The notes: a model not told the origin generated them from the sequence alone. A DNA stretch of 64,000 nucleotides from Pusillimonas sp044464525 (GCF_044464525.1 NZ_JBIQLE010000003.1:62001-126000), one strand, 5' to 3'. Positions 33,318 through 42,407 are shown, counted from the stretch's first letter. Numbers and translations are program-made.

Positions 33318-34475
33318 GTGGACGCCAAAACAGTCTTTACGATAATTTCCCTGACCATACTGGCCAACGGCGCAGCCTTGGCCATTGCTTATCGCAGCCT
33401 GTCCGAACCCTTGCGGCCGGCAGCCCGGCTCTGGCAATGGGGCACCCTGCTGATCGCCGCCGGGTGCGCCTTATTTGCATTCGGACAATCTCTGCCACGG
33501 CCCGTGATGCTGACCCTGGCCAACGGAGGGATGACGTTCGGTCTGGCGGCCTACTGCATGGCGCTGCGGGAGACCAGCGGCCTGATGTCCAATCGTTGGC
33601 TATACGGGCCCGCTGCGGGCGCTGCGCTTGGCGTGCTGTGGTTCTCTGCCGTCGTCCCGGATTTCAAGGTGCGCGTCATCATTGTCACGCTTGCCAAACT
33701 TGTCCTGGCTTTTACCGCTCTTCATGCCCTTGCTATGCGTCCGGCCCCACGGCTGTCGTCCAGCCGAAACCTGCTGATCGGCCTTTTGCTGCTGCTGGCA
33801 ATCTGTCTTGTAGGGCGGGCGGCCGCGTATCTAATATCCGACCTTCCCAAAGATTACGTCGTCGAGTCAGGAGCCAGCGGCTGGAATCTGGTTTGCAGCG
33901 TCGTGCTAACAATGCTGCCCATCGTAGGCACCACCGCGTTTCTCATGCTGTGCTCGGACGTGCTGCGCGTGAAACTCGAACATGCGGCAGCCACCGATTT
34001 CCTGACCAATCTGCCCAACCGCCGCACCGTTACCGCACGCGGCCGTGAAATGTTCAATGAAGCCGTCAAGACCCATAGCGGTTTCGCGGTCGCCGTCATT
34101 GACATCGACTTCTTCAAATTTCTCAATGACCAGTACGGACACGAGGCCGGCGACCACGCCCTGATCCATGTCGGGAATCGCCTACGCGGTGAAACCCGCA
34201 CGCTCGACATGATCGCCCGCTCGGGCGGAGAAGAGTTCACCGTATTGTTTAGCGGCATGAATGCCGCCAATGCCCTGGCCGCCGCCGAGCGCATGCGGAT
34301 TTCGATCGAAAAAGGGGGGTTCAGATGGGTGGGGCAAAATGTGCCCATTACCGTATCGACTGGAATCGCCACCCTGCGTCAAGGTGACCAAAGCTTCGAG
34401 GATGTATTGCGCCGGGCCGACCAGGCTTTGTACCGGGCCAAGTCAAAGGGCCGCAACCGCCTGGAAACCGCCTAG
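33318..34475 (+). CDS. Diguanylate cyclase with N-terminal membrane domain
   Basis: A 385-residue protein that makes cyclic di-GMP from GTP. About six hydrophobic helices span residues 5-205, then a GGDEF domain (residues about 225-380) with active site ARSGGEEFTVLF and the RxxD inhibition site (RTLD) five residues before it. The start is a GTG at 33318 (first residues MDAKTVFTIISL); the ribosome binding site is weak. It directly follows the truncated MHYT gene, whose open frame overlaps it by 731 bases in another frame. The junction suggests that a deletion or replacement brought this gene next to the remains of the EAL domain. Confidence 0.88.
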   Translation: MDAKTVFTIISLTILANGAALAIAYRSLSEPLRPAARLWQWGTLLIAAGCALFAFGQSLPRPVMLTLANGGMTFGLAAYCMALRETSGLMSNRWLYGPAAGAALGVLWFSAVVPDFKVRVIIVTLAKLVLAFTALHALAMRPAPRLSSSRNLLIGLLLLLAICLVGRAAAYLISDLPKDYVVESGASGWNLVCSVVLTMLPIVGTTAFLMLCSDVLRVKLEHAAATDFLTNLPNRRTVTARGREMFNEAVKTHSGFAVAVIDIDFFKFLNDQYGHEAGDHALIHVGNRLRGETRTLDMIARSGGEEFTVLFSGMNAANALAAAERMRISIEKGGFRWVGQNVPITVSTGIATLRQGDQSFEDVLRRADQALYRAKSKGRNRLETA

Positions 34476-34507
34476 CGGCTGGAAAGTTGCGCGTAGCGCC
34501 TGAAGCT

Positions 34508-34699
34508 TCAGCCGGCTTTGCCGGCCACGTCGCAGCAGCCTAAACGGTCAAACGAAAGCCGGCACAATATGCGCTGCGTCCAGCCCGCACCCAACGGGCG
34601 CTCGACGCCCGCAAGCGCAATCAGTCCCAGCAACAGCAGCGCGCCAAAAGACAGAACCGCCGCGGTCGCCAACAAGACTGAAATTAGTAATTGATTCAT
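34508..34699 (-). CDS. Small hypothetical membrane protein
   Basis: A 63-residue frame: MNQLLISVLLATAAVLSFGA starts a strongly hydrophobic stretch to about residue 30, then a basic, Cys-containing tail. A GGGAGG ribosome binding site (34707-34712, minus strand) lies seven bases before the ATG, and a plausible promoter lies further upstream. I recognise no family. The good initiation signals and an N-terminal transmembrane segment argue that it is real. Confidence 0.5.
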   Translation of the reverse strand: MNQLLISVLLATAAVLSFGALLLLGLIALAGVERPLGAGWTQRILCRLSFDRLGCCDVAGKAG

Positions 34700-34726
34700 A
34701 TATCAGCCTCCCTAGGGTTAACCCTT

Positions 34727-34755
34727 AGTCTATCAAAAGAAACATGATATTTCAA
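34727..34755 (-). promoter_or_regulatory. Putative sigma-70 promoter of the small membrane protein gene
   Basis: On the minus strand TTGAAA (34750-34755) and TAGACT (34727-34732) are exactly 17 bases apart, 15 bases upstream of the ribosome binding site of the small gene. Confidence 0.45.
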
Positions 34756-34832
34756 GTAAAACCCATTACCCCTCCCAATGACGCAAGGTAGCTGTATAGA
34801 AACCAAACCGGGCAATGTCATGAGCAGGCAAG

Positions 34833-34865
34833 AAAAAGCCCGCAGAGCGTTAACTGTGCGGGCTT
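34833..34865 (-). terminator. Rho-independent terminator of tRNA-Ser
   Basis: On the minus strand AAGCCCGCA (34857-34865) pairs with TGCGGGCTT (34836-34844), a 9-bp perfect stem followed by TTTC. It lies 35 bases downstream of the tRNA gene. Confidence 0.85.
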
Positions 34866-34899
34866 CTTAGACGACCGTGTACTGCTGTAGATGTGTTCT

Positions 34900-34990
34900 T
34901 GGCGGACAGAGAGGGATTCGAACCCTCGATACGCTATAAACGTATACACGCTTTCCAGGCGTGCGCCTTCAACCGCTCGGCCACCTGTCC
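34900..34990 (-). tRNA. tRNA-Ser (anticodon GGA)
   Basis: The 91-base gene folds as a class II tRNA with a long variable arm. The acceptor stem GGACAGG pairs with TCTGTCC with one G-U, the D-arm contains GGCCGAGCGGTTGAAGGC, the anticodon loop CTGGAAA lies between CACGC and GCGTG, and the T-arm is GAGGGTTCGAATCCCTC. Discriminator G and an encoded CCA end complete it. It reads UCC/UCU serine codons. A terminator follows. Confidence 0.96.
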
Positions 34991-35144
34991 TGCATTGATC
35001 ATTCAAATGCTTGATCAACAAGCTTCGGCCTAAATTACCAAAGCGAAGTCCGCCATTCTAACAGAAACGAGTTGAATCTGCCGTGCGATGCCAAACCGTT
35101 GCCAACGTCAAACCTTCCTGCACCGCCGAGCCAAACGCTGGTCG

Positions 35145-35789
35145 TCACCCGTTGGCTGCCTGGTCGTTGGCCTTGCCCGCCAGCGACACCATGCGCTCAA
35201 CGTAGCGGGCGATGGTGTCGACCTCAAGATTGACGGCCGAGCCTGCTCGCAGGTGCTTTAGCGTCGTAACCTGCACGGTATGTGGGATAAGGTTGATGCG
35301 GATGCGGCAGCCCTGCTCGTGGTCTTCGACATCGTTCACGGTCAGGCTCACGCCGTTGACTGTGATCGAACCCTTGTATGCCAGGTATTTGGCAAGATGC
35401 GCGGGTACGTCGATGCGCAGGTCCCACGACTCGCCAACCGGCTCGAAAAAGGCAACTGCGCCCAGGCCGTCGACGTGCCCTGACACAAGATGCCCGTCAA
35501 GAGAATCACCCAGCCTTAGGGCATGCTCAAGGTTGACTTCGCCCGGCGCGTCCAGGCCCGCGGTCAGGTTCAAGCTTTCACGCGAAACATCGACACTGAA
35601 GCCGTCGCCCGACAACTGAACGACGGTCATGCAGGCGCCCTGTATGGCAATGGAATCTCCAAGCTTGGTGGCCGGCGTAAGAAACCCCGGCGCATGGACG
35701 TCAAGCCGAACACCCGAGTCTGCTCCGCCCTCGGCGAGGGGTTTCACCTCTGTAATGGTGCCAATAGCGGCGACTATGCCTGTGAACAT
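35145..35789 (-). CDS. ribE: Riboflavin synthase, alpha subunit
   Basis: Dismutates two 6,7-dimethyl-8-ribityllumazine to riboflavin and the pyrimidine by-product. The 214 residues form two lumazine-binding repeats: MFTGIVAAIGTI at the start, LNLTAGLDAPGEVNLEHALR, HLVSGHVDGLG, and in the second half YKGSITVNGVSLTVND. It is 30 bp downstream of ribD and the last gene of the glyA-nrdR-ribD-ribE run. No FMN riboswitch is recognisable before it. Confidence 0.95.
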   Translation of the reverse strand: MFTGIVAAIGTITEVKPLAEGGADSGVRLDVHAPGFLTPATKLGDSIAIQGACMTVVQLSGDGFSVDVSRESLNLTAGLDAPGEVNLEHALRLGDSLDGHLVSGHVDGLGAVAFFEPVGESWDLRIDVPAHLAKYLAYKGSITVNGVSLTVNDVEDHEQGCRIRINLIPHTVQVTTLKHLRAGSAVNLEVDTIARYVERMVSLAGKANDQAANG

Positions 35790-35819
35790 GAAATACTTCC
35801 TTGCTATGCGTGATGACAG

Positions 35820-36995
35820 TTATTCAAAGGCGGACAGGGCCGACACCGAACCGACCAGTTCCCGCCATACTTGAGCCCGCCGGGCCAGCAGGCGCACATC
35901 AGTGCCCACAGCCGCCACATCGTAAAAATCGAAACGTAGAGCTTCTTCCAGGGTTTGCAATACCGGCAATTCCGCGATGGGTCGCCCAGTGCCCAATAGC
36001 ATTGGGGCCACGTACACCAGAAGTTGATCCACGCAGCCGGCCTGAAGCAAGGCGCCGCTCAATACGGAACCTGCTTCAACGTGCACCTCGTTGATGTCAT
36101 GCTCACCCAGCCAGCGCATGACCGAAGGCAAGTGCACCCTATCGTTGTCCAATGGCATGCGCACTACCTGCACATTGCGGTCGGCGAGCCGCTGTGCCTT
36201 GATGGGGTCATCGCTGGCGGTAAACACCCACCCCGGAGATCCGTCGAAAAGGCGCGCTTTCTCGGGCACCTGAAGCCCTGTGTCGATGACTGCGCGAATA
36301 GGTTGCCTGCTGGTACTCACTTCGCGCACGTTCAATAACGGGTCGTCTGCCAGCACTGTGCCGGCTCCGGTAAGAACCACACAACTTCGCGCACGCCAAT
36401 GGTGGCCGTCGACGCGGGCGGCCGGTCCGGTTATCCATTGCGAGACGCCGTTCCCCAGGGCGGTTCGTCCGTCCAGCGACGCGGCGGTCTTCAGCCACAC
36501 CCATGGGGTGCCGCGCGTCATGCGGGCCACGAAGCCGGGGTTGATCTCTAATGCTTCGTCGGCGCAGGTTGGGCCGCTTACCGCGATACCGGCCGCTCTG
36601 AGCCTGGCAATCCCCTGGCCCGCGACCAGCGGATTGGGGTCGGCCATGGCCACCACCACCCGTTCGGGGCGCGCTTCAATCAATGCGTCCACGCAAGGTG
36701 GAGTGCGACCATGATGACTGCATGGCTCAAGTGTGACATAGAGCGTGGCGCCGTTCGTCGATACGCCCTGCTCAGCGGCCTGGCGCAAGGCCATGATTTC
36801 GGCGTGCGGGCCACCCGCTTTCTGGGTGACGCCCGAGGCAATCAATTGGCCGTCGCGCACGATCAGGCAGGCGACTCGGGGATTAGGCGTAGTCAGGTAA
36901 AGGGACTGGCGGCTAAGGGCAATGGCTTGCCGCATCCAGTGGACGTCGGTTTCAGAACCATCGCCGGAAGTCTGCGATAGCGAGGAATTATTCAT
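35820..36995 (-). CDS. ribD: Bifunctional diaminohydroxyphosphoribosylaminopyrimidine deaminase / reductase
   Basis: Catalyses two consecutive steps of riboflavin synthesis. The N-terminal deaminase has the zinc site HAEIMAL and LEPCSHHGRTPPCVDALI; the C-terminal reductase domain begins near residue 160 with PWVWLKTAASLDGRTAL and contains VHVEAGSVLSGALLQAGCVD. The 391-residue length is somewhat long because of an extended N-terminus (about 20 residues before HWMRQAIALS). Twelve bases after nrdR. Confidence 0.95.
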   Translation of the reverse strand: MNNSSLSQTSGDGSETDVHWMRQAIALSRQSLYLTTPNPRVACLIVRDGQLIASGVTQKAGGPHAEIMALRQAAEQGVSTNGATLYVTLEPCSHHGRTPPCVDALIEARPERVVVAMADPNPLVAGQGIARLRAAGIAVSGPTCADEALEINPGFVARMTRGTPWVWLKTAASLDGRTALGNGVSQWITGPAARVDGHHWRARSCVVLTGAGTVLADDPLLNVREVSTSRQPIRAVIDTGLQVPEKARLFDGSPGWVFTASDDPIKAQRLADRNVQVVRMPLDNDRVHLPSVMRWLGEHDINEVHVEAGSVLSGALLQAGCVDQLLVYVAPMLLGTGRPIAELPVLQTLEEALRFDFYDVAAVGTDVRLLARRAQVWRELVGSVSALSAFE

Positions 36996-37007
36996 GGCAC
37001 ATCGCTT

Positions 37008-37484
37008 TCAGGCATCGCCCTTGGCTTTCTTGGGCGACACTTTAATCTCGTCGATGGCTCGTACGAATTCGCCAATGTTCTCAAAGCTTTTATAGACCGA
37101 GGCGAAACGCACGTAAGCCACTTGGTCCAGCCTTTTCAGCTCATCCATGACAAAGCCGCCCAGGCTGCCGGAACTGATCTCCCGCATACCGCTGGTAAGC
37201 AGCCTTTCTTCGATGCGGGCCACGGCCGCATCCACTTCTTCGGTACCCACCGGCCGCTTGCGCAGCGCCAGGTTGAGGCTGCCGCGCAGCTTGGCCGGAT
37301 CATATTCAACCCGTGTGCCATTGCGCTTGACCACGGCGGGCATCATGAGTTCGACCCGCTCGTAGGTGGTAAAACGCCGGTCGCAGGCGGTGCAGCGCCG
37401 ACGCCGGCGTATGGTGTCACCCTCTTCGGAAACCCGTGAGTCGATCACCTGAGTATCGAAACTGCTACAGAAAGGACATTTCAT
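37008..37484 (-). CDS. nrdR: Transcriptional repressor NrdR
   Basis: ATP/dATP-sensing repressor of ribonucleotide reductase genes, 158 residues. The zinc ribbon is CPFC with CTAC (RRRRRCTACDRRFTTYE), and the ATP-cone follows at about residues 49-139 (VVKRNGTRVEYDPAKLRGSL). It lies between glyA and ribD, a common location in proteobacteria. Two matching NrdR boxes precede nrdA at 55.3 kb in the same window. Confidence 0.97.
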   Translation of the reverse strand: MKCPFCSSFDTQVIDSRVSEEGDTIRRRRRCTACDRRFTTYERVELMMPAVVKRNGTRVEYDPAKLRGSLNLALRKRPVGTEEVDAAVARIEERLLTSGMREISSGSLGGFVMDELKRLDQVAYVRFASVYKSFENIGEFVRAIDEIKVSPKKAKGDA

Positions 37485-37522
37485 GGCAGCCTGTGCCCGG
37501 GAGGAGCCCGGGCGGTGGGGTT

Positions 37523-38767
37523 TTAGCCGTAGACCGGCAGGCGCGACGTGAGCTCGTTGACTCGGGCGCGCACGTCGGCGATGGCCGTTTCGCTGTCGGG
37601 ATTATCGAGCACATCGGCGATAAGGTGGGCGGTAAGCTCGGCCTCGCCTTCCTTGAAGCCGCGCGTGGTCATGGCAGGGGTGCCCAGGCGGATGCCGCTG
37701 GTAACGAAGGGTTTCTCGGGGTCGTTGGGGATGGCGTTTTTGTTGACCGTGATGTGCGCCTTGCCCAATGCCTCTTCGGCGACCTTGCCGGTGATTCCCT
37801 TGGGACGCAGGTCGACCAGCATCACATGGCTTTCGGTGCGGCCGGACACGATGCGCAGGCCGCGTTCGACCAGGGTGCGCGCCAGCGCGTCGGCGTTCTT
37901 GACGACCTGAGCCGCGTAGTCTTTGAACTCTGGCTTCAGGGCCTCTTGGAAAGCCACGGCCTTGCCTGCAATGACGTGCATCAAGGGGCCGCCCTGAATG
38001 CCCGGGAAGATAGCGGAATTGATGATTTTTTCATGCTCGGCCTTCATGAGGATGACGCCGCCCCGCGGCCCGCGCAACGACTTGTGCGTGGTGCTGGTGA
38101 CGAAATCGGCGTGGGGCACGGGGTTGGGATAAGCGCCCCCGGCAACCAGCCCGGCATAATGAGCGATATCCACCATGAACAAGGCGCCGTTTTCATGCGC
38201 AATGCGCGCCATACGCTCGAAATCAATTCGCAGGGAGTACGCTGACGCGCCTCCCACCAGCAGCTTGGGCTTGTGCAGCTTGGTCAGCGCTTCAAGTTCG
38301 TCGTAGTCGAGCTCTTCTTTGTCGTTCAGGCCGTACGACTTGAAGTCGTACAGCTTGCCAGATGCGTTCACCGGAGAGCCATGGGTTAGGTGGCCGCCTT
38401 CGGCCAGGCTCATGCCTAAAACGGTGTCGCCCGGCTTGAGGACCGCCATGTAGACACCCTGGTTGGCCTGTGAACCCGAATTGGGCTGCACGTTGGCCGC
38501 TTCGGCGCCAAACAGTTGCTTCAGGCGGTCAATGGCCAGTTGCTCGACCACGTCGACGTGCTCGCAACCCCCATAATAGCGCTTGCCGGGATAGCCCTCG
38601 GCGTACTTATTGGTAAGTTGCGTACCCTGGGCCTGCATCACAGCCGGGCTGGTGTAGTTCTCAGAGGCAATCAATTCGATGTGTTGCTCTTGACGGACGT
38701 TTTCTTTTTGAATCGCCGCCCACAGTTCGGGGTCGACTTGGTCAAGAGTGCGAGAGCGGTCAAACAT
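37523..38767 (-). CDS. glyA: Serine hydroxymethyltransferase
   Basis: PLP enzyme interconverting serine and glycine with tetrahydrofolate, the main source of one-carbon units. Length of 414 residues is standard. Seen: ELIASENYTSPAVMQAQGT, GYPGKRYYGGCEHVD, and the PLP Lys in VTSTTHKSLRGPRGGVIL. First gene of the glyA-nrdR-ribD-ribE run on the minus strand. Confidence 0.97.
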   Translation of the reverse strand: MFDRSRTLDQVDPELWAAIQKENVRQEQHIELIASENYTSPAVMQAQGTQLTNKYAEGYPGKRYYGGCEHVDVVEQLAIDRLKQLFGAEAANVQPNSGSQANQGVYMAVLKPGDTVLGMSLAEGGHLTHGSPVNASGKLYDFKSYGLNDKEELDYDELEALTKLHKPKLLVGGASAYSLRIDFERMARIAHENGALFMVDIAHYAGLVAGGAYPNPVPHADFVTSTTHKSLRGPRGGVILMKAEHEKIINSAIFPGIQGGPLMHVIAGKAVAFQEALKPEFKDYAAQVVKNADALARTLVERGLRIVSGRTESHVMLVDLRPKGITGKVAEEALGKAHITVNKNAIPNDPEKPFVTSGIRLGTPAMTTRGFKEGEAELTAHLIADVLDNPDSETAIADVRARVNELTSRLPVYG

Positions 38768-38910
38768 GAGGCTTCCTAGATTGGTATGGCTTGGTGGCTG
38801 CTGCCGAAGAAGAACGCCATTTTAGCGCGAATGCGCGACGAACCCGTGCGAAAGGGTAAGTGGAAGGGCGGAAAGCGGGTTTCAAGCGCCCGCGCAGCGA
38901 CGGGCGCCAA

Positions 38911-38944
38911 CCATGCTCACGCCAACATGAGCATGGCTCATGTT
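38911..38944. terminator. Alternative hairpins between the PEBP gene and glyA
   Basis: CCATGCTCA (38911-38919) pairs with TGAGCATGG (38928-38936), and overlapping this AACATGAGC (38924-38932) pairs with GCTCATGTT (38936-38944) around a three-base loop. The two stems are mutually exclusive. They lie 14 bases after the PEBP stop; there is no T-run, so a terminator role is only likely, not shown. Confidence 0.4.
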
Positions 38945-38957
38945 AGGAACAAGAGGA

Positions 38958-39596
38958 TTAATCTGCGCCGGGAAGCAGGCGCGGGTTAAGCGTATAAAGC
39001 CCGGTCATGCTGCATTGGGCCAGTATGTGCCCTTGTATGGCCTTAAGCACGTCACCGCCGGTAAACGCACCCTCGACCGGCACAGAGGGGATGTCCAGGG
39101 CGTAGAGAGTGAATATATACCTGTGGACGATGGCATCGTTCCATGGCGGGCAGGGGCCGTCGTACCCGTAATACTCGCCTGACATGTCTCGATCGCCGGC
39201 AAACCAGCCGGTGAAGTCGTTAATGCCTTGACGAGTGTCGTGAGGGGCAATGGGGCCGCCCTTGCCGCGCGGAGTGATGCCGCTGGAATATGCGCCTTCT
39301 GCGATCTCGGCAACATCGGGCGCGATATCGACCAGCACCCAATGGAAGAAATCCACTCGTGGCAAATCGGCGGGAACCTCGCGGCCCTCTTGATTGACAT
39401 CATCGGGCTTGCTGGGCACATCGGGATCGTGACAGATCAGGGCGAACGATTGCACGCCTTTGGGCACCTCGGACCATGCAAAGTGGGGGTTGGCGTTGCC
39501 CGCCAGCGCCACGTGGGCCGGCCCGTCTACCTTGCCGAAGGCATTGCGCTCGGACATGAAAAGTTGATCGACGAATGAAGTACTGATGAGCTTCAT
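38958..39596 (-). CDS. YbhB/YbcL family Raf kinase inhibitor-like (PEBP) protein
   Basis: A 212-residue phosphatidylethanolamine-binding-protein fold. Seen: NPHFAWSEVPKGVQSFALIC, HDPDVP, FFHWVLVDI and DGPCPPWND, the conserved ligand-pocket residues of bacterial PEBP-like proteins. The biochemical role of these proteins in bacteria is unclear. It starts 16 bp after tyrS on the same strand, so it is probably co-transcribed with it. Confidence 0.9.
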   Translation of the reverse strand: MKLISTSFVDQLFMSERNAFGKVDGPAHVALAGNANPHFAWSEVPKGVQSFALICHDPDVPSKPDDVNQEGREVPADLPRVDFFHWVLVDIAPDVAEIAEGAYSSGITPRGKGGPIAPHDTRQGINDFTGWFAGDRDMSGEYYGYDGPCPPWNDAIVHRYIFTLYALDIPSVPVEGAFTGGDVLKAIQGHILAQCSMTGLYTLNPRLLPGAD

Positions 39597-39612
39597 GGGA
39601 CCTCCTTGCTAA

Positions 39613-40842
39613 CTATCCATTGAGTGTAACTCGGGCGAACTTGCGCTTGCCCACTTGTATCACATAGGTGCCCGCCGGCAACTGCAGCGATTTGTCGTCG
39701 ATGCGAGTGCCGTCCACCCGCACGCCGCCCTGCTCCACGTTGCGCTGAGCCTCTGACCCCGAAGCGGCCAGGCCGGCCTCGCGCAGCACCTTGAGTATTC
39801 CCAGAGGTGCGGAACCAATCTGCACCTCGGGCATGTCTTCGGGAATGGCCCCGTCGCGGAAACGCGCTTCGAACTGAGCCAAGGCCTGTTGTGCGGCCTG
39901 GGGCGAGTGAAACCGGGCCACGATCTCTTGAGCCAGCATTACCTTCATGTCGCGCGGGTTGGCGCCCTGGGCAACCTGCTCTTCAAGCTTAGCGATTTCT
40001 TCGAGCGAACGGAACGAAAGAAGCTCAAAATAACGCCACATCAGGGTGTCGGAAATTGACATCAGCTTGCCGAACATCGAATCGGGGGTTTCGGTGATGC
40101 CAATGTAGTTGCCCTTGGACTTGGACATCTTGTCGACGCCGTCGGTACCCTCAAGCAGCGGCATGGTCAGTATGCACTGGGGCTCCTGGCCATATTCTTT
40201 CTGCAATTCGCGCCCCACCAGCAGATTGAATTTCTGGTCGGTTCCGCCCAGCTCCAGGTCTGACTTAAGCGCGACTGAGTCATAGCCCTGCATCAAAGGG
40301 TAAAGAAACTCGTGCACCGAAATGGGAATGCCGCCTTTGAAGCGCCGGGTGAAGTCTTCGCGCTCCATCATGCGCGCCACGGTATAGCGCGATGCGAGCT
40401 GGATCAAGCCGCGTGCGCCCAACGGATCGCACCACTCTGAGTTGTAGCGAATCTCGGTACGAGCCGGGTCCAGCACCAGGCTGGCTTGTGCGTAATAGGT
40501 TTTGGCGTTTTCCTGAATCTGCTCGGCGGTAAGCGGCGGACGTGTGGCATTGCGCCCGCTGGGGTCGCCGATCATGGAGGTGAAATCACCGATCAGGAAA
40601 ATGACCGTATGCCCGAGATCTTGCAATTGACGCATCTTGTTGAGCACGACGGTGTGGCCCAGATGGATGTCCGGCGCTGTTGGGTCAAGCCCAAGCTTGA
40701 TGCGCAGCGGCTGGCCGCTTTGATGACTGCGCGCCAATTTTTGCGCGAATTCGGTTTCGACCAATAGTTCGTCACACCCTCTTGTGACGATGCGCAGATC
40801 GGCTTCGACTTGAGGCGTTATTGGCAGCGGAGATGACGGCAT
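39613..40842 (-). CDS. tyrS: Tyrosyl-tRNA synthetase
   Basis: Class I synthetase that charges tRNA-Tyr, 409 residues. HIGH-like motif DIHLGHTVVLNKM, the KMSKSKGNYIG loop and a C-terminal S4 RNA-binding domain (EQGGVRVDGTRIDDKSLQL) are present. The frame runs upstream to 40977, but the extension is atypical and the ATG at 40842 (MPSSPLPITPQVEADL) fits the family. Divergent from the M23 peptidase gene. Confidence 0.96.
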   Translation of the reverse strand: MPSSPLPITPQVEADLRIVTRGCDELLVETEFAQKLARSHQSGQPLRIKLGLDPTAPDIHLGHTVVLNKMRQLQDLGHTVIFLIGDFTSMIGDPSGRNATRPPLTAEQIQENAKTYYAQASLVLDPARTEIRYNSEWCDPLGARGLIQLASRYTVARMMEREDFTRRFKGGIPISVHEFLYPLMQGYDSVALKSDLELGGTDQKFNLLVGRELQKEYGQEPQCILTMPLLEGTDGVDKMSKSKGNYIGITETPDSMFGKLMSISDTLMWRYFELLSFRSLEEIAKLEEQVAQGANPRDMKVMLAQEIVARFHSPQAAQQALAQFEARFRDGAIPEDMPEVQIGSAPLGILKVLREAGLAASGSEAQRNVEQGGVRVDGTRIDDKSLQLPAGTYVIQVGKRKFARVTLNG

Positions 40843-41003
40843 ATAGATGAAGATGCAATAAAAATCAAAAAAAACTCGAAAAAAACAAGCAGATGCGCTA
40901 GCATAGCGCGTTAAGTAATGAGCCCATCGTAGCTTTGACGCAACAAAGGGGCTTATCTTAACCGCGCAGCGCAACACAATACCACGACCCAGGCCCCAGC
41001 TTT

Positions 41004-42386
41004 ATGTCCATTAAAGGGAACTCCGCCAATCCCTCAGTGGCCGGCAAAAACCTTGCCCGCCGATCCAGCCGCCACCATTACTTCAGCGGTAGTCTCGCAG
41101 CCATCGCGCTTGGCTTGTTCGTGGCGGCCGCCGCGCTTGCCGTAGTAAAACCCTCTAGCGAGACCAGGCTGCCGTCGGTGACCCAGACCAATACCAGTCT
41201 GGCGCTGCCCACGCCGTTCCCCGAAACCCCTCCCACGTTCAGTGCGCCCTTCATCGACGAAACGCACATTCAGCCGGGCGACACGGTATCGGCACTGCTT
41301 CAGCGGCTCGACGTCGATGAAGACGGGCTGCTCACTTTCCTGACTCACGAAAAGTCGGCCAGGTCCATCTATAAGCTGTATCCGGGCCGCATAGTGCAGG
41401 CAGCGCTCGATGAAGCGGGCCGGCTTGTCTGGCTACGCTACTATCATACGCCCGCTTCCACGCAAGACGGCGTATCCAGTTCCCGATGGCTGGAAGTGCG
41501 TCCCGACGACAACGGCGGGTTCACTGCGCTCGAGCAGGCTGAACAGGCCCAGACCCATGTGCGGGTAGCCGAAGGCGAAATCATCTCGTCGCTGTTCGGC
41601 GCCACCGATGCGGCCGATATTCCCGATTCGATCACAATGCAGATGGCCGACATCCTCAGCAGCAAGATCGACTTCATGCGCGATCTGCGCAAGGGCGACC
41701 GCTTCCGGGTAATCTACGAAGCACACAATGCCCAGGGGCGCGACGTGGGCTCCGGCCGCATCCTTGCCCTGCAGTTCATCAACGGCAATAAAACTTACGA
41801 CGCGGTGTGGTTCAAGCCCAGCGACGCCGGCGGCGGCTATTACGACTTCGAAGGGCGCAGCATGCGAGGCGCTTTCTTGCGCTCGGCCCTCAAGTTTTCA
41901 AGAATCAGTTCCACCTTCGGCAAGCGCAAGCACCCCATACACGGCACCTATCGCAATCACAATGGCGTTGACTATGCCGCGCCAACCGGCACACCCATCC
42001 ACGCAACCGCTGATGGAACCGTCTCGTTCATCGGCACCCAGCGCGGCTACGGCAAGGTCGTTATCTTGCAACATCATGGCAAGTACTCCACCTTGTACGC
42101 CCATCAAAGCCGCTTTGCCAAAGGCCTCAAGAAAGGCAGCAAGGTTGAACAGGGCCAATTGATCGGCCACGTGGGCTCCACCGGTTGGGCCACCGGGCCT
42201 CACCTGCACTACGAGTTCCGCATTGGCAGCAAGCACGTCGATCCGCTGTCTGTCGATCTGCCAGTCGCACGCGCGCTCGAAGGCAAAGATCGCAACACCT
42301 TTGAAGCCATCTTGGCAGGCTATAAGCAGCAGATCCAGATGCTGGCCGCCCTTCAAGAAGGCCGGGTGCAATTGGCCGGCCGGTAA
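41004..42386 (+). CDS. M23 family peptidoglycan metallopeptidase
   Basis: A 460-residue envelope protein. One N-terminal transmembrane segment (residues about 30-47), a LysM/OapA-like domain with HIQPGDTVSALLQRLDV near residue 88, and a C-terminal M23 domain with the zinc set in HNGVDYAAPTGTPIHATADG and GPHLHYEFRIG. It is expected to cut peptide cross-links of peptidoglycan (MepM-like) or to assist division. It lies 21 bp upstream of anmK, joining cell-wall hydrolysis to cell-wall recycling. Confidence 0.92.
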   Translation: MSIKGNSANPSVAGKNLARRSSRHHYFSGSLAAIALGLFVAAAALAVVKPSSETRLPSVTQTNTSLALPTPFPETPPTFSAPFIDETHIQPGDTVSALLQRLDVDEDGLLTFLTHEKSARSIYKLYPGRIVQAALDEAGRLVWLRYYHTPASTQDGVSSSRWLEVRPDDNGGFTALEQAEQAQTHVRVAEGEIISSLFGATDAADIPDSITMQMADILSSKIDFMRDLRKGDRFRVIYEAHNAQGRDVGSGRILALQFINGNKTYDAVWFKPSDAGGGYYDFEGRSMRGAFLRSALKFSRISSTFGKRKHPIHGTYRNHNGVDYAAPTGTPIHATADGTVSFIGTQRGYGKVVILQHHGKYSTLYAHQSRFAKGLKKGSKVEQGQLIGHVGSTGWATGPHLHYEFRIGSKHVDPLSVDLPVARALEGKDRNTFEAILAGYKQQIQMLAALQEGRVQLAGR

Positions 42387-42407
42387 GGCTGCTTGCACAC
42401 GTCCGGC

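Noticed and set aside
35790..35819. FMN riboswitch near ribE/ribD
   Set aside because: The gaps between glyA, nrdR, ribD and ribE are only 12-38 bases, with no conserved FMN-box sequence.
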